In this document: one piece after another, positions 57,801-64,000 of the stretch
How positions within the stretch are numbered: position 1 is the stretch's first letter
Layout of the letters: each line of letters opens with the position of its first letter
From: Acanthaster planci
Lineage: Eukaryota > Echinodermata > Asteroidea > Valvatida > Acanthasteridae
Direction: 5' to 3'
Assembly (NCBI RefSeq): GCF_001949145.1
Contig: NW_019091461.1
Span: 432,001-496,000, forward strand
DNA length: 64,000 nucleotides
Notes under the pieces: model-generated
Told to the model about the DNA's origin: nothing
Databases searched by the model: none
Seen by the model: the letters and a program-made list of their open reading frames with translations, nothing else
Translations under genes and position numbers: made by a program

Positions 57801-60800
57801 CAGAGGCCAAATTGGGAGGTAAAGACCGACTCACATTGATTACAGCTGGCGCCGAACATGTTTGGCCTGCAGAGCTCACAGGCGGTCCCAGTGAAGTTTT
57901 CATCGCAGGTGCAAAGGCCAGTTCCTTGTATTAAGTCATCACACTACCATATAGACAACAAAGTGAAGTAAGAATATTCACAAACTCAATGGGTAATAAA
58001 CAGTACAATACAGTGAATGTTTAGGGGTGCAGTGGCAAGGTTAACTTCCTGAGGTGACAAATGTCGTGTTTCATTCCAGAAGGTGGAGCCAACTGGAATG
58101 GAACTTTCAATGTATGACCGAATGATAACATTCCTTTTCTGTTTAAAGGCCGGTTCATGCTTCAGCCGAATACGAAAGCGAGGCGAACACAAACATTTGA
58201 TCTGACGTCACAAAGTCACACTTGTCTTCGCTTTCGCACGAAGTACAAACCAGCCTTTATGCAATGCCTAAATAAATCCTCCTCGTGCACGAGTCACTTT
58301 TCCCTTTTCTCAGCTTGGTGTAGAGGCAAAACATGACATTTCTATGTTCTGAGCCGCGACTGAAATTTTGTCCGTTTATGTAACGAGCCACAACTGCTCC
58401 TCTCTGAAGCATGTGTGTATTAACACAACAGTCTAGGCCTGGGTGAAGTGCCACGGCTGTGTGCAATGTGTGCGTGTAGTCCAACGGAATATTCAATGGG
58501 TTAATTTTAATAGTAGCACGGTTGAATGTACCAAATTAGTAAACTGCACACAATCAACAACCTACCAATGAGATGACAGGGATTGGTTCACCTGTTAGGT
58601 AATTTCAAATGTTTGATGGTGGTTGGAAAAGCCGGGCTGTTTTCAAATTCATGATGGCATTACGCACATGCACTGAAACCTATGTGAAAATACATTGAGC
58701 GGCCAATAAAACTCTATTCTTCCTACTACACTTTCAAATCTTTTCCTACCAAGTAATTCAAGATGTCTGACAAGATGGAAAAACTCACCTGGCCGTGCCC
58801 ACTACAAGGAACAGCAAACCCACCAGGGCACTGTTGGCAATGCTCCCCATAAAATCCATCACAACACTCTGGCACCTGTCGGGCAAAAACAGCAAAAAAT
58901 GCAACCTGGAACAAGCAAATAAGGTTTGGACATGACCGGTCAGGTGCACAACAGTCAGAATGGCAAAGGGAATTCGTGCACAAAGTACAGTTGTCATCAC
59001 TCAACCATAAACCATGCATGATTTCGGCCCAGTCTGACCTTTAATACTGACCTGACCTGACCTGACCTAATCTGACCTGATCCAACCTGACCTGATCCAA
59101 CCTGACCTGAGCTGACCTGACCTAACCTGACCTGATCCAACCTGACACGCCACAGCTTTTTGTTGTGGCACTGTCTTACTCCACATTGGCTTCGATTCTA
59201 CACCCCCTCCTGACCTTGACACCGTTCTCTAATGACCTGACCTGACCCAACCCAGCCTGCCAACACATGACTTACCAACGTCGGCCACAAGCAGCTTATC
59301 TGGCATCCCAAGGTGACCATAGTTCCCCCTTCCCATTGCCTCTCCAGCAGGCACATCTGTGTCAGGGTATCACTGACCTAGAACATAAAAGACAGCAGTG
59401 CAAATACACTGGAGATCTTCTGGCACATTATTTCAAAAGTCCAATTATTTTTTAATAACAGTACGTTTTAGGAATGTGAGCTATAAAAGGAAACCTTATC
59501 ACACCATTTGCACACACTGTCATTCCAGGTACCGATGCACCCATCGTTACCTTCAGGATGGATTTCAGAAGTAGACCTGGACGGGAGAGGGGTGAGCGGG
59601 TTGGGAAGGTACGTACATGAGGATGACGGGGGATGCAACATTTTCAAATTAAACCTTCTGCGGACTATGGCAACATACAGTCATTTGCAAAAGTTTAGGA
59701 CCACCCATACAAAATGCATTAACCTGAAGAAAACCAAACTTAAACCAATCAATCAAGGCAACTTGTGTAGTTTCAACGTGTGACCTTTAAGTATCTTGGT
59801 TAAACAACTATTTCCATGATTTGAAATGTTAACAGTCCAATATCTAGTAAGCCCTGCTTTATTTCTGATTACTTAGACTGGCGTTTTTTTAACCCATGCT
59901 GCCTTACAGACAAAATGTCATACAAGACCTGCCTTTGCAACAAATGTCATTCACATGCATACAGAGCAATATAGCACTAACTGATGTTATGTACCACTGT
60001 AAAAACATGTTGAATAATCATTCAATGGGACAATGTAAGGCAGACCCAGTGAGAGAAATACCAATTGATTTCAAGGTGGTCTTAACCTTTTGCAAATGAC
60101 TGTACTATGTCAGAGGCCGTGTTTGGGTGGTCCGAACATAAATGGGCAGGTTGCAACTGTTTGATGTGAGTTCTTAACTTGTCACCCAAATGTCTTTAGA
60201 ACAGAGAAGAAACACGTCTAGAATCCTTGCTGGTGCCAGTGAATTGAGACATGTAGTACGTGTGTGTTGTTTGGCAAACAGTGGTTCACGAGAGACAGTA
60301 ACCAACAAACAGATGCACAACCTACCGGCACGCTTCCAACAGGGCAAGAAGCGCTCACCATTGTTTCATTACATTGGGTGCAGGGCCCCTGAAACAGACA
60401 AGAAGGCAAACCAGTGACTGGGGGAAAAAATATTCAAATGACAATCACTAGTTTTTACCTGAAGGGCCCTTGTGAAATTTTCACCGTACAACATGCGATC
60501 ACGTGTTTGCAATGATCAGAGCACTTTCGGCCCTGCTTTCAACTTCCCGAGTGTGGTGTGTTCCGCAGTTAATAAATTACCATTCCCCCACTTTTATGGG
60601 GGACGAACACCAATGTTAGCATTCTCCTACCTCGAAAATTGTGCTGTCGGGGGGGGGGGGAATGCAAATAGTGACAACTTTTAATTGCAAGAAAAGGTAC
60701 TTTTGCACTTTACACTGTACCCGTTCCGTGGATTGGTTGTGATTATCACATCGATGAGACATCAGCAGATCAATGTCTGAGGGAACAATCAGCCCGTCCA

Positions 60801-63800
60801 TGCTGTGAATATAGCCGTCGCTGGCACCAATGTCAGAAAATGTCACATTTGTACCCCTATCCACGCTAATTAAGCCCTGGAAAAGCAGGATACAAGACAC
60901 ATGTCATCTTATAGTTATTTACGAACATTTTAACAATAACCTTCACATTGTCAGTGAAATGTTTAACCAAACAACCCTACACATGTAAAAATTCAGTACA
61001 TTTATTCGTTCAAGAAACAGACTTGCAGTAGTATCCGTTGTTAGAATCCTACTCAAGTCAAAATTACTAACCAAAATTACTAAGTTACCTCTCCGTACTC
61101 AAGTTTGGACTTGCAGATGAAGTAAAGAAAAAACTTGTCCCTTTCTTTGTTGTGTTTAAGGTCCTCTGTACTCACATTGCGATGAATGAAAAAGTAAGTT
61201 GTTGCCCCATGCAAAGACGTCACCCCTCCTGTTGTAATCAGATCCTGCATGAGAAGCTGTGCATTGGAAGGCGGATAATAGGTTTTGGTTAAAATATCAG
61301 CAGTATGAAACAATTTTTCAACATGCTATGATGAGAAATATCATACATATAAAGAAAATAGTTATCATTTTTGTCTACAAGGCACTTTTTAATTTAAGCT
61401 CCAGACATGAGAAAGACTTTATGAGAAAGCCTCTACTGGCATAGTGCCCAGAGTTCATCTGACCCCTGTTATTACAAAAAATACATTTCATAGCATGTTT
61501 TGCCTTTCACCGTCATAACTACTTATAAAACACCATGTGTTTAATGTTGTTTGAGGCTTGTGAAAACAAAATTCACAGGCATACTCGGGGGAGACTTAAA
61601 TCCAAACCTCCAGCCTACAAGTGCAGACGTTGCGCCACTTGACCACCAAGCTTGCCACGGTAATCCAGTAAAAGATATCAAAATGCGCTGATTGTTATCA
61701 CCAAAGCTGCATCCTTCACTGGCCACGAGGTAATGTGTGGCTTTATAAGTTACAAAGGCACAGACGCTGAAACTGGCTACTTGCCATTGCACCCCGAACA
61801 ACGTGATTCCGAAGCAACGCCCGCAAATTAGGTATTCCCTGGCCAAGATAAACAAGAAAAATTGAGAACAAGTGAGTTGACAAGCAGCAAGAGCAACTTT
61901 GACAACTACTTGCGTCAGAACACTTACAGAAACCACTTCATGCATGACACTTTGCATCTGTTATTTCTGTTAATACTCATGAAAACTTTGCCACAAGATG
62001 GCACAATGCTTGGACTCAAGGATATAATGCCAGAACCCTTCTTCAATCTTGCTGAAACCACAGGCAAATACTTGAGTTTCGTGAAGCGATAGTGGTAAGG
62101 CTGTGCATTCTTTTTTTCTTCTATGTCTTACGAAGTCTCCTGAAGTAGTGGGAAGCGTCAGGCCATGACAGGGCTAAGGTTACAGCTGCAAAGATTTTCA
62201 CAATTTTGAAGGTTTCCCATTTCTTTTCAGAAAGTTCGTGTGCTGATGGGGCTTAACACAGAAACTACACTAAAATATCTCCAAAGGCAGATATTTGGCA
62301 GATGCTTAAAACTAAGACTGAGGCAGAGATGTGCATTGAGTCCACAGCAAGTCAAACTACAAGACGATCAAATGAAAACAACACTCTAGTCTGGTCATGA
62401 GTAACTGGGACTGAACGAAAACAAAGGAACGCCCTTTGTTACAGTTTGGTTTGGCAGCCTGACAGTTGTCTTGCGATTGGGTGACTTGCAATTAGCTTGT
62501 GAGCTCTCAACTGAACACTTCAATGGACTGAGGACCTACTCCTGGGGACGTGAGTCGAGTCAGCGCGCCATCGGGCAGCTGGTTGAAAGCCTTGTTCGCT
62601 GGAGCAAAAATTGTAACGGGTTCGCCTGGAGGGATGACAGTGCTGATGCCAACGCTCTGAAAAAAGGAGGGACAGAAGTAGGGTCAAGTTTGTGACTGTC
62701 AAAAAGGCAGTGAAATAAGTGGTAGGACATGCAGATGCACTTACGACTTGATGTCGGTGACGAGTGAAATCAAACAAGGGGGGGGGAAGCACTATGTTAA
62801 AAAGCAAACATAGGAGTGGTAAACTGTGTTCTTGAACCTGTTCATGCCGATGTGGGACTATTTTGTTTTGCTGTTTACAGTGCTGAAGGAAGCCTTGTCT
62901 CATTCGACTAAGGAGTAAGCACAGAAGTCCCAACTGCCAGAAATAGAGACCAAACACTTGGCACCCACGCCACAAAGTCAATGAGCACAAAAATTGGCTA
63001 AGCTCCAAAAGTATACTGCTTAGCAGAAAAAAACAGGTTACCAATCAGATTGCTATGAAAAGTGTGCAGCTGGAGACCGGCCCTCCGCTCAGTTTTGCTT
63101 AGCACAGAGGTTAGCTGAGGAACAGGCTCTGCTCAGAAGTGCTAAAACCTCCATGTCTGCTTGTGCATCGAGGCCATGAAACATGCTTAAAGTCAGCATG
63201 ATTTTTTTTATATTTGGCTACAGTTAGCACAACTTATCTGTACCAGCTAATTTGAAATTTGCCCGATTGTGAATGCAGCCTGAGTGAGATTGTTAGGCCC
63301 GCACTATAGAATCTGTCTAAACTATAGTTGGGCCCGTCTACACTGCAATGGGGACAAGGGTGTAGTTGAGACATAACAAATTTCACAGATGTTCTACTCA
63401 AAAGCCCCGTTATTTTGTCAATCTCATTGCCCAATTAAAAAAAAAACCTGAATTCAGCTCACCCTCAGAAGTGAATACAGCTGGCTGAACCTCCTTCTTG
63501 AGGCGAGAATAGAGGTGACTGAATCCTACACAAACCAACACATGAACAGTGCATTAAGATTTGAAATACAGAATTCAATGGAGGGACGATGTACCTCAAT
63601 CTCTCCTCAATCTTGTTAAAAACAGCACGATGTAGGAGATTAACAGGTGTTACAAATTATCTGGCCTGGATTTTACTTTGGGTCGTATTTTGCATTTGTT
63701 TTTGTTATTATTTGTGTTTGTTTAGCTGTCACTGACCATTCGGTTGTCTTCTACTGGGGCTGGCTCGTACAGTACCCTGTCTATGATGTGGATGACTCCA

Positions 63801-63949
63801 TTCGCTGCAGGGATGTCTGTGTGGATAAGCCTTGCCCGATTATTACTACCAAAAAGTCTGTACCTCAGTGCGTCAAAATTCTGCCGAATGAAAAGAAAAA
63901 AAGCTCTCAAATCACACTGACAGAATACTTACTGAGGTGAAACGTTAAG
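29607..63949 (-). CDS. STAB2: Stabilin-type FAS1/EGF scavenger receptor; 5' end off the right edge
   Basis: Large type I membrane receptor of the class H scavenger family. Vertebrate stabilins take up modified LDL, hyaluronan, phosphatidylserine-exposing cells and other ligands by endocytosis. In this window 53 exons join in one frame to 6177 nt, i.e. 2058 residues plus stop; human stabilins have about 2550-2570. Domain order matches the family: end of FAS1-1, FAS1-2, Cys/EGF array, FAS1-3, FAS1-4, Cys/EGF array, FAS1-5, FAS1-6, Cys/EGF array, FAS1-7, one transmembrane helix, cytoplasmic tail. The missing part is the signal peptide, the first EGF array and most of FAS1-1. The Link module found before FAS1-7 in vertebrates is not seen. 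Exon lists are given in the domain entries below. The symbol is by family; one invertebrate gene would be co-orthologous to STAB1 and STAB2. Confidence 0.93.
30295..30366. repeat. Short inverted repeat with telomere-like motif
   Basis: ATTAACCCTAACC at 30295-30307 is perfectly inverted at 30354-30366, 46 nt apart, in the last stabilin intron. The arm shares TTAACCCTAACC with the element at 6480-6538. Confidence 0.75.
31336..31577. mobile_element. MITE with TIRs of about 42 bp
   Basis: The left arm (31336-31377, starting tgggtcattccatgaggttg) and the right arm (31534-31577, ending cctcgtggaatgaccca) are near-perfect inverted copies sharing ggggcacaatttgt. The interior is about 155 bp with no frame of note. 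The element is complete and apparently fairly young, since few mismatches separate the arms. It lies in the intron between the transmembrane and tail exons of the stabilin gene. Confidence 0.9.
31708..31869 (-). CDS. STAB2: Stabilin transmembrane exon
   Basis: 54 codons: a short polar stalk ([12 protein letters not shown]), then [20 protein letters not shown] as the core of a membrane helix of about 23 residues, then the basic stop-transfer KVKRKQ. The start of the cytoplasmic tail includes SRYSVV, whose YSVV fits the YxxO-type sorting pattern. The helix is preceded by extracellular FAS1-7 and followed by an acidic tail, so the protein is type I. Confidence 0.93.
32157..32425. other. Assembly gap (269 N)
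   Basis: A run of N in the intron between FAS1-7 and the transmembrane exon. Both neighbouring exons are phase 0 at the borders. Confidence 1.
32710..34271 (-). CDS. STAB2: Stabilin FAS1-7 domain, juxtamembrane
   Basis: Exons 34152-34271 ([15 protein letters not shown]), 33614-33745 ([37 protein letters not shown]) and 32710-32823 ([34 protein letters not shown]). All three exons start and end in phase 0. The domain precedes the membrane anchor by about 20 residues, as in vertebrate stabilins. Assembly gap 32157-32425 falls in the following intron; both flanking exons are phase 0, so a lost exon in the gap is possible but not required. Confidence 0.92.
33062..33250 (-). repeat. Dispersed repeat copy 1 of 4
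   Basis: Contains ggcaaaagcattcc, ccctgttacttataactggc and repeated gggacttgag-type words. Copies occur at 34562-34672 (opposite orientation), 45975-46124 (same orientation) and 49256-49425 (opposite orientation), all inside stabilin introns. The common core inverse reads accagt-(c)ata, then acagtgtgaacaatgacaat, then ggaaagcttttg. Confidence 0.65.
34562..34672 (+). repeat. Dispersed repeat copy 2 of 4
   Basis: Reads agcagggtgaacagtgacaa, tggaatgcttttgcc, then cgcctgtgacttgg and cttgtgatgg. It is the inverse of the 45975-46124 copy with roughly three quarters of positions matching by eye. Confidence 0.65.
34759..35003 (-). CDS. STAB2: Stabilin exon with Pro/Ser/Arg-rich segment in the Link position
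   Basis: The exon starts in phase 1 after G from the previous exon. It reads a low-complexity stretch of about 45 residues ([20 protein letters not shown], then [19 protein letters not shown]). It then has [20 protein letters not shown], which corresponds to the EGF-like tail that directly follows the Link module in vertebrate stabilins (a CTCKVGYVGDGFSCSG-like block), and ends MKNLSIYYR at the start of FAS1-7. No cysteine pair or fold of a Link module is present. The preceding 572-bp intron contains repeat-like sequence but no frame resembling a Link domain. Confidence 0.85.
35232..35390. repeat. Dispersed repeat, member of a pair with 56148-56316
   Basis: Shares cacaggt, cacctgaggtg, ctcaatctggcca-like and taacacctc/tagcacctcc words in the same order with 56148-56316, ending in ...gattacaagcccaaagggcct versus ...attacgggcctgaaagccca. 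Overall similarity is about 65-70 percent by eye. This copy fills most of the intron in front of the exon that replaces the Link module. Confidence 0.55.
35576..39488 (-). CDS. STAB2: Stabilin Cys-rich and EGF-like array after FAS1-6
   Basis: Exons 39432-39488 ([19 protein letters not shown]), 38644-38773 ([18 protein letters not shown], then [12 protein letters not shown]), 37929-38078 (laminin-type [23 protein letters not shown]), 37065-37277 ([34 protein letters not shown]), 36178-36368 ([36 protein letters not shown]) and 35576-35726 ([33 protein letters not shown]). The last exon leaves one base (G) that completes a valine in the next exon. In vertebrate stabilins the next module would be the Link domain. 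Confidence 0.92.
40185..44149 (-). CDS. STAB2: Stabilin FAS1-5 and FAS1-6 domains
   Basis: FAS1-5: exons 44096-44149 ([18 protein letters not shown]), 43726-43815 ([14 protein letters not shown]), 43227-43373 and 42628-42759 ([14 protein letters not shown]). FAS1-6: exons 41890-42129 ([35 protein letters not shown]), 40979-41065 and 40185-40325. In FAS1-6 the usual NG[VI]IH motif is replaced by [14 protein letters not shown]. The domain ends [13 protein letters not shown], feeding the next Cys-rich module. All exons are multiples of three with phase 0 borders. The 240-nt exon 41890-42129 fuses what are two exons in FAS1-5. Confidence 0.92.
40757..40889. repeat. 42-bp tandem repeat, three copies
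   Basis: Units starting gtccgaagttggataagaat begin at 40771, 40813 and 40855 and end in caagcgaacag, with one or two changes each. The array lies in a stabilin intron. Confidence 0.92.
44382..48804 (-). CDS. STAB2: Stabilin Cys-rich and EGF-like array after FAS1-4
   Basis: Exons 48748-48804 ([19 protein letters not shown]), 48549-48650 ([20 protein letters not shown]), 48101-48143 ([14 protein letters not shown]), 47817-47969 (laminin-type [23 protein letters not shown]), 47440-47535 ([20 protein letters not shown]), 47278-47326, 46282-46343 ([14 protein letters not shown]), 45648-45770 ([15 protein letters not shown]), 45081-45157 ([18 protein letters not shown]) and 44382-44576 (two EGF-like units, [20 protein letters not shown] and [17 protein letters not shown]). 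Several exons are 43-77 nt and were found by phase and cysteine spacing. The layout copies that of the arrays after FAS1-2 and FAS1-6. Confidence 0.9.
45975..46124 (-). repeat. Dispersed repeat copy 3 of 4
   Basis: The best-preserved copy: tcacaagctgatcaaatgaa, gacaaaagctttccattgtc, ttcacactgttacttatgac, then a short simple run of ctggtcgtgt units. It lies in the intron before exon 45648-45770. Confidence 0.65.
46843..46935. mobile_element. Small foldback element (ACTTGGCTGTGGCTT arms)
   Basis: ACTTGGCTGTGGCTT at 46843-46857 is perfectly inverted at 46921-46935. The centre also folds (gtggctggggccac). Degenerate relatives with ggctacggctgg-type arms and the shared inner words ccactttcca and cataga are at about 21943-22041 and 44801-44900, and a single arm is near 56598-56650. 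Confidence 0.8.
49256..49425 (+). repeat. Dispersed repeat copy 4 of 4
   Basis: Contains agtcacaagaccggtcat, gggtgaataatgacatagga, agcttgtgacttggatcc and gacttgtgattgatctt, in the same order as copy 2. It is the most diverged copy. Confidence 0.5.
49741..49998 (+). mobile_element. tRNA-derived SINE candidate
   Basis: The head (about 49741-49808) resembles a tRNA and has a consensus box B, gggttcgattccc, followed by a C/T-rich body and an AT-rich end with aaaatcaataaatgattg. The length of about 260 bp and the layout fit a SINE. No intact cloverleaf was found, so it is not a tRNA gene. It lies in a stabilin intron. Confidence 0.6.
50011..55193 (-). CDS. STAB2: Stabilin FAS1-3 and FAS1-4 domains
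   Basis: FAS1-3: exons 55146-55193 ([16 protein letters not shown]), 54513-54643 ([14 protein letters not shown]), 53862-53982 ([20 protein letters not shown]) and 53258-53335 ([14 protein letters not shown]). FAS1-4: exons 52388-52522 (ends [12 protein letters not shown]), 51480-51575 ([14 protein letters not shown]), 50910-51041 ([20 protein letters not shown]) and 50011-50139 ([14 protein letters not shown]). All junctions are phase 0 except the split lysine AA/A between 54513 and 53982. The acceptor of exon 50910-51041 is placed at 51041 so that the frame holds. Assembly gap 54324-54457 lies in the intron and removes no coding bases. Confidence 0.9.
53714..53828. repeat. Direct duplication of about 58 bp
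   Basis: A segment with a T run, gttgaaaaaacatagaatt and acctcgtagaaacaattt occurs at 53714-53771 and again at 53772-53828, differing by a few bases. It abuts the FAS1-3 exon that ends at 53862. Confidence 0.92.
54324..54457. other. Assembly gap (134 N)
   Basis: A run of N in the intron inside FAS1-3. The exons on either side join in phase, so no coding sequence needs to be missing. Confidence 1.
55520..60388 (-). CDS. STAB2: Stabilin Cys-rich and EGF-like array after FAS1-2
   Basis: Exons 60326-60388, 59276-59356, 58789-58875, 57835-57943, 57419-57596, 56747-56840, 56373-56531, 55928-56026, 55520-55615. The array opens with [10 protein letters not shown] and CPVGSVP, then a Cys-rich exon ending [10 protein letters not shown], then [21 protein letters not shown] laminin-type EGF follows ([18 protein letters not shown]), then a His/Asp-rich EGF ([20 protein letters not shown]). 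Four more EGF-like units have the DPC...NGGC or GDGF/GNGT pattern ([76 protein letters not shown]). The frame of exon 59276-59356 was chosen for its cysteine pattern and phase. Confidence 0.88.
56148..56316. repeat. Dispersed repeat, member of a pair with 35232-35390
   Basis: Same order of words as the 35232 copy (ccacaggtgcatctgaggtg, gactcaatctggcc, gtaacacctcaactgcaaca, attacgggcctgaaagccc). It lies in the intron between EGF exons 55928-56026 and 56373-56531. Confidence 0.55.
58144..58259. mobile_element. Small MITE with imperfect TIRs (taaaggc-ggtt)
   Basis: The left arm, taaaggccggttcatgcttc with cgaaagcgag, is matched by the inverse of cgctttcgcacgaagtac plus aaaccagccttta at the right end. 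The total is about 116 bp with arms of about 38 bp and several mismatches. It is non-coding and lies in a stabilin intron. Confidence 0.65.
59041..59145. repeat. (CCTGA)n-type satellite tract
   Basis: Tandem and interrupted cctga/cctgatccaa units with period 5 to 15. Further short pieces (cctgacctgaccc) occur at about 59234-59250. On the minus strand the tract reads AGGTCAGGTCA repeatedly. It lies in a stabilin intron. Confidence 0.85.
59678..60102. mobile_element. Tc1/mariner-type MITE with TA target duplication
   Basis: TIRs of about 28 bp begin cagtcatttgcaaaagttta at 59678 and are inverted at 60075-60102 (ending ccttttgcaaatgactg), both extended by accacc/ggtggt. A TA flanks each end (59676-59677 and 60103-60104). 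The interior is 370 bp, AT-rich, with no transposase motif, so it is a non-autonomous element. It lies in a stabilin intron. Confidence 0.9.
60721..63525 (-). CDS. STAB2: Stabilin FAS1-2 domain
   Basis: Exons 63463-63525 ([20 protein letters not shown]), 62540-62656 ([20 protein letters not shown], then [15 protein letters not shown]), 61089-61256 and 60721-60876. The H1 motif is [11 protein letters not shown]; the H2 position reads [14 protein letters not shown], weaker than in the other domains. Exon 61089-61256 is divergent, rich in Lys and aromatic residues, and is placed by phase 0 ends and good splice sites. The last exon ends in [12 protein letters not shown], leading into the Cys-rich module. 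Family rules would make this an extracellular, possibly adhesive domain. Confidence 0.85.
61500..61665 (-). mobile_element. tRNA-derived SINE candidate
   Basis: On the minus strand, ggtggtcaagtggcgcaacg resembles box A and ggtttggatttaagtctc resembles box B, spaced as in a tRNA. About 90 bp of unrelated tail follows. It lies in the intron between the second and third exons of FAS1-2. Confidence 0.5.
63737..63949 (-). CDS. STAB2: Stabilin FAS1-1, C-terminal part
   Basis: Exon 63737-63857 reads [20 protein letters not shown], then the FAS1 H2-type motif [14 protein letters not shown], and ends EDNRM. It starts in phase 2. Upstream, a 17-nt candidate exon (63933-63949) lies between a ttcag acceptor and an excellent gtaagtatt donor; it would supply LNVSPQ and the missing two bases. 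The 17-nt exon is inferred only from splice signals and phase. The rest of FAS1-1 lies beyond 64000. Confidence 0.75.
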
Positions 63950-64000
63950 CTGAAATGAATGCCGTTTTGTGAAAGAACAGATTTTTAAAAAATGGCCGTT

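Noticed and set aside
62520-63044. A 174-codon minus-strand frame
   Set aside because: It overlaps the FAS1-2 exon 62540-62656 in a different frame and otherwise runs through intron; no protein features.

Overview
The window is animal nuclear DNA: intron-rich, AT-leaning, with short phase-matched coding exons bounded by GT/AG, many small inverted-repeat elements, and two runs of N (assembly gaps). It holds three protein-coding genes, all on the minus strand and head to tail, so the right edge is upstream. DLD runs from 6296 down through the left edge. STRIP is complete, 24526 to 8918. A stabilin-type scavenger receptor runs from beyond the right edge down to 29607. An invertebrate deuterostome is the best guess, because these are vertebrate-like gene structures in a compact genome with echinoderm-like dispersed repeats. 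A sea star or relative would fit, but the sequence alone does not prove it.

Left part (1-6600): dihydrolipoyl dehydrogenase, the mitochondrial E3 subunit of the 2-oxoacid dehydrogenase complexes. Ten coding exons are visible, from the presequence to shortly before the interface domain; the C-terminal exon or exons lie off the left edge. A telomere-motif inverted repeat sits about 185 bp upstream of its ATG. Then come the DLD upstream region and the probable 3'UTR of STRIP (6297-8917).

Middle part (8918-24526): STRIP (FAM40) in 21 coding exons whose phases all agree, giving an 800-residue protein. Its introns carry a 13-14 copy 36-bp minisatellite, a roughly 370-bp foldback element, G-rich tracts and a small MITE. 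From 24527 to 29606 I find no convincing gene; this should be the STRIP promoter and the stabilin 3'UTR.

Right part (29607-63949): 53 phase-consistent exons coding for the last 2058 residues of a stabilin. The order is end of FAS1-1, FAS1-2, Cys/EGF array, FAS1-3/4, Cys/EGF array, FAS1-5/6, Cys/EGF array, FAS1-7, transmembrane helix and an acidic cytoplasmic tail with an NPxF motif. The signal peptide, first EGF array and most of FAS1-1 lie off the right edge. Where vertebrate stabilins carry a hyaluronan-binding Link module, this gene has a short Pro/Ser/Arg-rich segment.

The three genes have unrelated jobs (mitochondrial metabolism, STRIPAK signalling scaffold, endocytic receptor), and I see no functional cluster. 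I found no unknown multi-gene system. The less familiar material is the Link-less stabilin and a set of short inverted-repeat transposon remnants and SINE-like units in the introns.
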